From Clostridia bacterium (GTDB lineage: Bacteria; Bacillota; Clostridia; Christensenellales; UBA3700), in contig CAAGRV010000002.1 in NCBI GenBank assembly GCA_900772745.1, positions 1 through 32,590 on the forward strand: a stretch of 32,590 bases of DNA, given 5' to 3'. The first letter of the stretch is position 1. The number at the start of each line of letters is the position of its first letter. The notes beneath the pieces were generated by a model. The model was not told where the DNA came from. It saw only the letters and a list, made by a program, of their open reading frames with translations, and did no database searches. Made by a program: the position numbers and the translations under genes. Shown one piece after another: positions 22,127-29,900 of this stretch.

Positions 22127-23004
22127 ACGGCGATAAAATAAAGAAATTCATCGAGGATAACATATACACTGCGGTTGTTTTTATCGTGTGCGTATCATAC
22201 ATAGCACTTGGGGTGTTGGATATAGTCAAGAAAGACAAGTCGATAGTGGAGATTTTGGCAGATGGCTCTATGTCAATGATAATGGGCCTGATGATAGGAA
22301 GACTATTGTCAATGCAAGGCGTGATGAAAGGCGAACATACTGATAAATACACTAATGCAATCGAAGAACACGAAAAGCTTTGTCGGTCGATTAACAATCA
22401 AATCGAAAAACTAGATTTTTTTTGTCGTGAAAAAACAAAACAAGCCGAAGACTTTATTAAAACAAATATTCTAGGAGCAGTCGGCATCAAGTACGAAGAC
22501 TATGTACATGGTAAATATTATGGCGTACGAAAAGCTGATATCGGCAAAGATAAATATAAAGCTATCAAAAAAGCGGATAAGCTGAAAATAACACCACTAA
22601 CGACTGATGGAATAATGGGCAATATATCGCCTATTAAAGACCCATACAATCTTGGAACAACTAAGAAAAAAATGCTGTCCAAAGAAAACAAAAAAGCATT
22701 TTTCTCAAAAATTGGTTTCGCCATCATTTTCGGCGTTTTTGGGGTAAGACTGATTAAGGATATATCGTGGGCAACAATTATATGGGCAGTAGTTCAAGTA
22801 GTGGTATTTGTGGCAAGCGGAGTAGGTAGATACACCAAATCTTACTTTTTCATAGTGGACGATATGGTAGCAAAATTGAAAAAGCAAGACAATTACATTT
22901 ATATGTTTAAGGAATATTTAGGAGAAGAAAATGTACAACAAATACAAGGAAGCGAGCAAGAGATACGGCAAGACCAAGTTCCAAAATCAATGGGAGAAGT
23001 ATAA
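22123..23004 (+). CDS. Membrane protein with cytoplasmic middle domain
   Basis: This 293-residue protein has an N-terminal hydrophobic pair (about residues 16-36, YTAVVFIVCVSYIALGVLDIV, and 42-66, MSMIMGLMIGRLLSMQGV), a soluble middle of about 130 residues and a second pair at about 202-250 (KIGFAIIFGVFGVRLIKDI, WAVVQVVVFVASGVGRY). It overlaps the previous gene by 4 nt. Its last 24 codons overlap the next gene by 74 nt in another frame, an unusually long overlap for this compact genome. Function is unknown; it may belong with the ejection or entry apparatus encoded around it. Confidence 0.65.
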   Translation: MNGDKIKKFIEDNIYTAVVFIVCVSYIALGVLDIVKKDKSIVEILADGSMSMIMGLMIGRLLSMQGVMKGEHTDKYTNAIEEHEKLCRSINNQIEKLDFFCREKTKQAEDFIKTNILGAVGIKYEDYVHGKYYGVRKADIGKDKYKAIKKADKLKITPLTTDGIMGNISPIKDPYNLGTTKKKMLSKENKKAFFSKIGFAIIFGVFGVRLIKDISWATIIWAVVQVVVFVASGVGRYTKSYFFIVDDMVAKLKKQDNYIYMFKEYLGEENVQQIQGSEQEIRQDQVPKSMGEV

Positions 23005-23977
23005 GCAAACCAACGAGCAAATGTTCGATGAAAATGGTGAGTTGAAGAGCGACATTGCATTGCCGGAAAGAAAAATTGCGGAAAATTTGAGGACAAGCGC
23101 TGAGGAAGAACAACAAACCAACAATATGTTCGTTCAATATCAAGCACATCTCGAAAAACAAAAAGAGCTATCAAGGCTTGAAGAAAATGCCAACCAAAAT
23201 TTGATTAACAAGTATCTATTGCAATATCAAGCACAGCAAGGCATAGCAGGTAGCGGTGTGGCACAAGGTTTGCAGTTGCAACAAAGAGATATGTCTAACA
23301 ATAGACTTGCCAATATAGACAATGATTACAACCAAAGAGGTGATGACTTGTTCAACAAATATATTGACATAAACAACAAGCTCGATCAGCAACACACAAC
23401 CAGCGAACTACAATTTGCTACCGAAAAAGAACAAGAGAAAGTGCTGAAACAAAACACAACGCTAGCTTTGATTAGTGATGAAGTAAGCGGAATGTTGACT
23501 GATGGAAAAAGCAATGATGAAATTTACAACTTTCTCAAAAAGTATGAGGGAGAGTTGAAAGGAAACACTACCTATGACTTTGTGTTAGACAAATACAAAC
23601 CAAAGAAAGAGCCGAAAGATTTTGACAACATAACAAACGGCACAGCAAAAGTAGATGTGGCGACAGCGAAAGGCGGTCCAGCGACTATAATGATAAACAC
23701 ACAAGCTGCGAACGTGAACGAATTGAATAAGGGGTTAGGTAGCGGAAAAGGTGGAAAGCAAGATGAATATTATAACGTTATGAAAGATGCGTATTATAAA
23801 GGAATATTGGAAGGGCAGATTGTTACATTTAATCTTGGTGCACAAGGGAAAAATGAATATTTCCTAGTCAAGAATGGAAGACTGTACGGAATAATGCCCC
23901 CATATAGTCCGGAGCTACTGAAAATATGGATACCTGATGGATACCAACAAGTGGGTGGTACTGTCAATAAAAAATAA
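22931..23977 (+). CDS. Putative ejection (internal virion) protein
   Basis: This 348-residue protein lies between the membrane cluster and the giant protein. Its first 200 residues are helical and Gln/Asn-rich (NMFVQYQAHLEKQKELSRLEENANQNLINKYLLQYQAQQGIAGSGVAQGLQLQQRDMSNNRLANID). That pattern, with a central G-x-x-x-SG turn, is seen in small internal virion or ejection proteins of podoviruses (P22 gp7-like position). The C-terminus, VTFNLGAQGKNEYFLVKNGRLYGIMPPYSPELLKIW, is strand-rich. AGGAGA precedes the ATG. Role is inferred from place and composition. Confidence 0.55.
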   Translation: MYNKYKEASKRYGKTKFQNQWEKYKQTNEQMFDENGELKSDIALPERKIAENLRTSAEEEQQTNNMFVQYQAHLEKQKELSRLEENANQNLINKYLLQYQAQQGIAGSGVAQGLQLQQRDMSNNRLANIDNDYNQRGDDLFNKYIDINNKLDQQHTTSELQFATEKEQEKVLKQNTTLALISDEVSGMLTDGKSNDEIYNFLKKYEGELKGNTTYDFVLDKYKPKKEPKDFDNITNGTAKVDVATAKGGPATIMINTQAANVNELNKGLGSGKGGKQDEYYNVMKDAYYKGILEGQIVTFNLGAQGKNEYFLVKNGRLYGIMPPYSPELLKIWIPDGYQQVGGTVNKK

Positions 23978-23988
23978 AGGAAAAAGAT

Positions 23989-26900
23989 ATGGCAATCAAG
24001 GTTAACAACAAATATACACTTCAGAATTATAGAGATTATCTTGTAGAGCAAAAACAACAAGCTCTAAACATAGCAAAAGCCAAACGAATTGAACAAGAAG
24101 TAGCCAAGCCTACCAGCCGTAATGGCTGGGAAGTGGCAGGCGACACGATGCTTGATTTGGGTGGCAATATTTTTTTAGGAATGCAAAAGTTTGGCGAGGG
24201 ACTATACGATGCAGGAGCAAGTTTGGTTGGTGGTATTGGCGGTTGGTTTGACAAAGACTTCCAAGACAAAGTAGCGGAGCATGTAGCGTACGACTGGACT
24301 GGCGATACAACAGGAAGATGGTTGCAAGAAAAAACTGACCAATCTATTATCAACAACTTGTCACCAAAGGTGCAAAACATAGTGAGAGGTGTTGGTCAAG
24401 GAATCGGACAAATGTTGCCAACGGTGGCATTAGGTGTTGTGACTGGTGGCTCGAGTTTAGCGACAATAGGAACGCTTAGTGTATCGGCTGGAGGCAGTGG
24501 CGTAGAGAAAGCACTTGGAGATGGTGCTGAATATAATAAGGCACTTGCATACGGAGCAGTCAGTGGAACTATAGAGGGGTTGACCGAAAAACTTGTCGGA
24601 GGTGCTTGGGGAAAATATATCGGAGCAGGCGTAGCAGATAAAACAATTCGAAAAGTTGTGGAGGGTGCGACAACTAACCCAGTCTTGCGAAAAGGACTCA
24701 ATATACTTATAGAGAGTGCAGGCGAGGGCATAGAAGAAATGGTGTCTGAAGTGCTTAACCCAATCGCCGAAAAAATGATATACAACCCTGATGCGGATAT
24801 GGCAACCAAAGAAGAAATCTTAGAAAGTGGACTGATTGGTGGTCTTACTTCGCTTGCTTTTGGTGGACTTAATACAGCGGTACAAAAAGTAGCAGGAGTC
24901 AACACAAAGATACAAGACGAGCTAGGCAATATCGATATGTACGAAAGCGAATACGAAAAAGGTTGGCGAGAAAATGACACCAACAAAGTCAAAAAGCTAA
25001 AACAAGCCGAGATGACTTCTTTGGAGAACATATCAACAGAGTTGCAAGCTATGAGCGGAGACAAACGAGCTAAATATCTTGATAGGCTCAATATGGGCAA
25101 TATTTTCGACAACAACGGAATTATCAAGGAAGAATATAAGACACGCCACAACGCAAATATCGAGCTTGCAAGTGCATACAATACAAGATACATAGGCAAC
25201 GGAATGACCAAAGCCGAACTTGAACAAGATATTGACAAGCTTACCCAAAAAGAATACAAAAGATATGCTGAAGAAAACAATGTAAGTATAGAGCAAGCAC
25301 AAGAGGCAGTAAAGCCTATTGAAGTTTTCCAAGGGGAATTGGATAGTCAAGGGAACAAAGCACTAGACACAGCTAAAAAGTTTGCCAAAAAAATGGGAGA
25401 GATTGGCGGTGAAAAAATCAATATTGTTGTTGTTAATGAAAACGATAGCTTTAATGGAGTAACTGTCAGCGGACACAATATCTATTTGGGCAGTGATACT
25501 TTGACAAGTGGAAAATGGAAAGGCACACTATGCCACGAGGTTTGGCATACCATAGATAACACAGAGCTGTCTAACTCAATAATGGACTTTGCTCAAAAGA
25601 ATATAGATATACTTAATACATACAAGGACTACAAAGAAGTAAGAAAGTTTGTTGAAGAGAACTACAGCGAACAAGAGGTTGAGAGTGAACTCAAAGCACA
25701 CCTAGTAGAAAATATGCTACAAAATAGCGACTTTATAGATAGGGTTGTTGCAGAACGACCTAACCTTGCTATACGAATTGTCGAGAAAATAAAAACTTTT
25801 ATCAAAGTATTCAAGATGAGCAAAATCGAAAAAGCACAATACAAAATGCTACTCAAAGCCGAAAACTTGTATCTAAGAAGTGCAATCGAACATAAGAGAG
25901 CTAAGATAGAAGAACTTATCGACAAGGCAAGAGAAGAAAGAAGTATTGACCAACAAGAGCAAGTGGGTTATAATAAGAACACGCAAGTTGCATATAGCAA
26001 AAAAGGCGGTTATTATAGCCAATTTGAAACTCTTGTTATGCAATGGGCATTTTCAGATAAAAGAAATGTCGGAGATTTTACAGTATTATATAACGCTGAA
26101 AATAATACTTGGAACAAACTAATAGCCGATAATTCGGAAAGCCGATACCATATTGACATTGCTATTGAGGATATGCCTGACAATATTAAGATAATTAAAG
26201 ATTTATATGGAGGTGCTTATAATGAAAATAACAAAGGAGAACGAGGAACAAGTTCGTTGGTTCGCTCGAATATTGAGGGATATGAGAGTGTCACAAAACA
26301 CAGGAATGATGATAACATCAGCGTTGAAAAACGAATCACAAATGGACAAACTAGTGGAGTATATCAAGGAGAATATCAACGCAACGGAAGAGGAAATACT
26401 AGACAAGGCAATAGAAATAAGAGAGCAGTAGATTATCATTTTAACGATGATGGAAGTCAAGAAATAACTTATTCTGATGGAACAAGTGAAATAAGATACT
26501 CTCTCAAAGACAGTCTAGGCAACGAATTATCCAAAGAGCAAGCCGAATTTTTCAAAGATAGCAAGGTGAGAGATGACAACGGAAACTTGCTAGTTGTTTA
26601 TCACGGAACAAACAATGAGTTTAATGTTTTTGATAAAGCAAAAATAAAAATAACTAATTTAGGTCGTGGTTTTTATTTTGTTAATAAAAAATCTATTGCA
26701 GAAAGTTATGCTAAAAGAAGAACACAAGAAAGAAATGGAGAAGAAAGAGTTGTAACAGCATACATAAATGCGAAAAAGCCATTTGATACAGACCACATAA
26801 CAAAGAAAGAAGCAATAAAATACTTAGAGTACGATTATTTGAAAACTCACAAAGTTGGTCGGCGTGAAGAGGCAAGACAATACGCTTTAGAGTTAGTGGA

Positions 26901-29900
26901 AGATGAGGACATTGTCAATTTGAAAGGTGTTCCTGACTATAGCTTATTATTTAGTACGAACGAAGAAAACTTTCAATTGTGGTTAAAAGAAGAAGGCTAT
27001 GATAGTATTATCATAAGTGGACAAAATAAAAGAACAAAGGAAACAGGTGTTGCTTATGTAGTGTTTGATTCTAACCAAATCAAGCTCACAACCAATCTTA
27101 AGCCAACAAGTGATGAGGATATAAGATACTCTAAAAAACCAATTGATGCCAGCATTGAGGACACCGCAGAATACGAAGACACTATTTTCTTTGTGGAAGA
27201 GCTAAAACAAGCGATAACCAAAGGCGGAAGAACAAGTTGGTCTACAAGCTCAATATTAAGCGAAATGCTAAGGAACACACCAAGCATAGATATTATATCT
27301 AGACTAAACAATGGTGAAGAAAGAATAGGACAAGCATTTGCCCATTATTTGGCAAACAAGAAAAACATTCAAGAACTAGAAGATTTGTTGTATTTTGGCA
27401 CAACGGCACATTCTCAAGACTGGAAGTTTGAACACGAGAAAGGACTTAAACGATATGCTCAACTTATCAACCAAAGATTGGCAGAGATTGCCTATACCCA
27501 AACAACAATAAATATTGAAAAAGGCGAATGTACAGTGAAAGAAATACGCACTATTTTCAATGTGTTCAATACCAACGAAGATATTAAAAAGTTGGCAAGC
27601 AAAGTTTTTGCCAATGCCGAGCTAAGCAAGCTAAACATAAGGTTTGGAGAAAGCATCGATGGGTATGGCTATAACAATGGTAGAGAAGTGGTGCTAGATA
27701 TCAGTTATTTTAACGATGCAGGATATACAAATCAACATAAGGCTGAAACAATATTACACGAGTTGATACACGCTACCACCAATTGTGCATTGAGCGTGTA
27801 CGAAACTAACCCAAGTCTTCTTACCAACGAGATGAGACAAGCTTGCAAAACTCTCAATGACATATACAATCAAATAAAGGATATGAAAGAATTCCAAAAT
27901 GAGTATGGAAAGACTAGTGTATATGAAATGGTAGCAGAGTTGTCCAATGAAAGATTTAGAGCCAAACTCCAAAGAGTCAATTTGTGGACAAGAATTGTTG
28001 ATGCTATCAAGAAGTTTTTTGGTATACGCACTACTACTGCACTAGAGGGAGCAAGCACAGCGCTTGATTATATTTTGGATAATACACGCCTTAGCAGAGT
28101 GGAATTGTATTATAGGCTCGGCGATGCGGAAAAAGCATTGCAATATTCACGCAAGATAACAAAGGAAATGACTGAGAGCGAGAGATATGAAGTCTTGAAA
28201 GATAGAGTTATAGAAAATATTCCAACCGCAAAACAACTTAGAAATGAAGATATAAACAATATTGCAATACTAAAAGGTGGTGAAAAAAAGAAACTTGTAA
28301 AGAAGATTGTTAGCGAGTTTGGGGTGTTTGATAAACAATATTATAATGCGGATATAGAACTTGATTTTAATTATTCAAGGAGTAATTTAGAAGAAAGTTA
28401 TGGTAAACAAAAGAAAAACTATTTGACATTTACCAAAATGTTCTCAGTTTTTGATGAGATAATTGAAAATGCTGTAGGTATTGAGGTACATAATAGAAAC
28501 GAAATAGAATATAAGACAGATAAAACATTAAAGCAAGTATATGTGCTTGTGAGTGCTTTTAATGATAGTGAAAATATTGTGCCTGTAAAGTTGGAAATTA
28601 AAGAGTTTGTTGACAAACCGAATTCTCTGTATGTTGCTGTTGCTTTGGACAGTATAAAAAGAGAGGGGGTCTCTGCGCAAGAGGTCGCCAATGGCGTTGC
28701 CCAACAATACTCTCGCCCCTCTACTACTATTAGTATAGCGGAATTGTTTAGGAATATCAACCCAAATGATAAAAATTTTACAAAGTATATCCCAAAACAG
28801 TTTTTCGAAAGTGAGATTGAATATTCTAAAAAGCCAAACGAAAGAGGCGATTATGTCAAAGCAAGGGGCAATTTAGAAACTGACAAGATATACACCAAAG
28901 CAGAGGCAGAAGCTATTGAGAAAAAGGTTATGGAGCTTATTGGTGATGAGTATACCTATGCCGAAATCAAGCACGAAAACGACTTGATAGATGAGTTGTG
29001 GAAAGGCTTGAACAGAGCTAAAGAAAACGAATACACCGGAATTGCTTGCAAAATAACTGACACTATCCTTGCCAACGCTATTGTCCAAGATATGCGAATG
29101 GATATGGTGGCGGAAAGTGCGAGAGAAACAATAGATATGCTGAGACCTTATTTACACGGCATCAAGTTTAGTGACACCGATAAGCAAGAAATCAAGTATA
29201 AGTACGATAAGCAAGCAATCAAGATATATGGCAGATGGGGAGCAAAGAACGGACAGGGTATAAGCCTAGACCAACTTGCCCAAGACCAAAACTTGCAATA
29301 TTTGTTAGGCGATACATACACAACTCAAGACATTCTCGAAAAGCTCGAAGAAACATACCAAAACGCAAAAGACACTATTGACAATCAAGTTGGCAAAGAA
29401 ATAAAAGATACACTTGATAGCGAAGAGTTGCATTCGCTTAGAGCTGCAATGGTGAGAACCATTCTGAAAGAAAAAGATAAAGTCGGAACAAAAACATTGT
29501 GGAAGAAGCTGACTGGTGACTTGCAAACACAGATTGATACTCATTTTAATATCAACAGGACAATGTACAATATCGACCGCATCAAAGCTATGAAAAAGAA
29601 TGGTATGGCTATGGAGTTAAGCGGAATATTTGGCTCGGTAAATAAACTTGTGTATCAAGGAAATATTCGAGTAAGTGCAATTCATAAGGTAATGGCAGAG
29701 TTGAACAAGTGGTACAGTATGGACAATCCACAGCTTGCTGATTTGGGATATGGTGAAGTTGTCCTAGTGGAAGAGTTGAAAGAGAAGATATCTTACCTTG
29801 CCGAGATAACAGCAGACACTAAGACTATATCATCGCAATCAATAAAAATGCTCGATGAAGTAATGGCAAAGATATATCACATTGCCAATACATACAAAAA

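Noticed and set aside
24396..25280. Long open frame on the minus strand (about 294 codons)
   Set aside because: It lies antisense to the giant gene, has Ser/Leu/Pro-rich composition typical of shadows of AT-rich coding sequence, and has no ribosome site or family resemblance.
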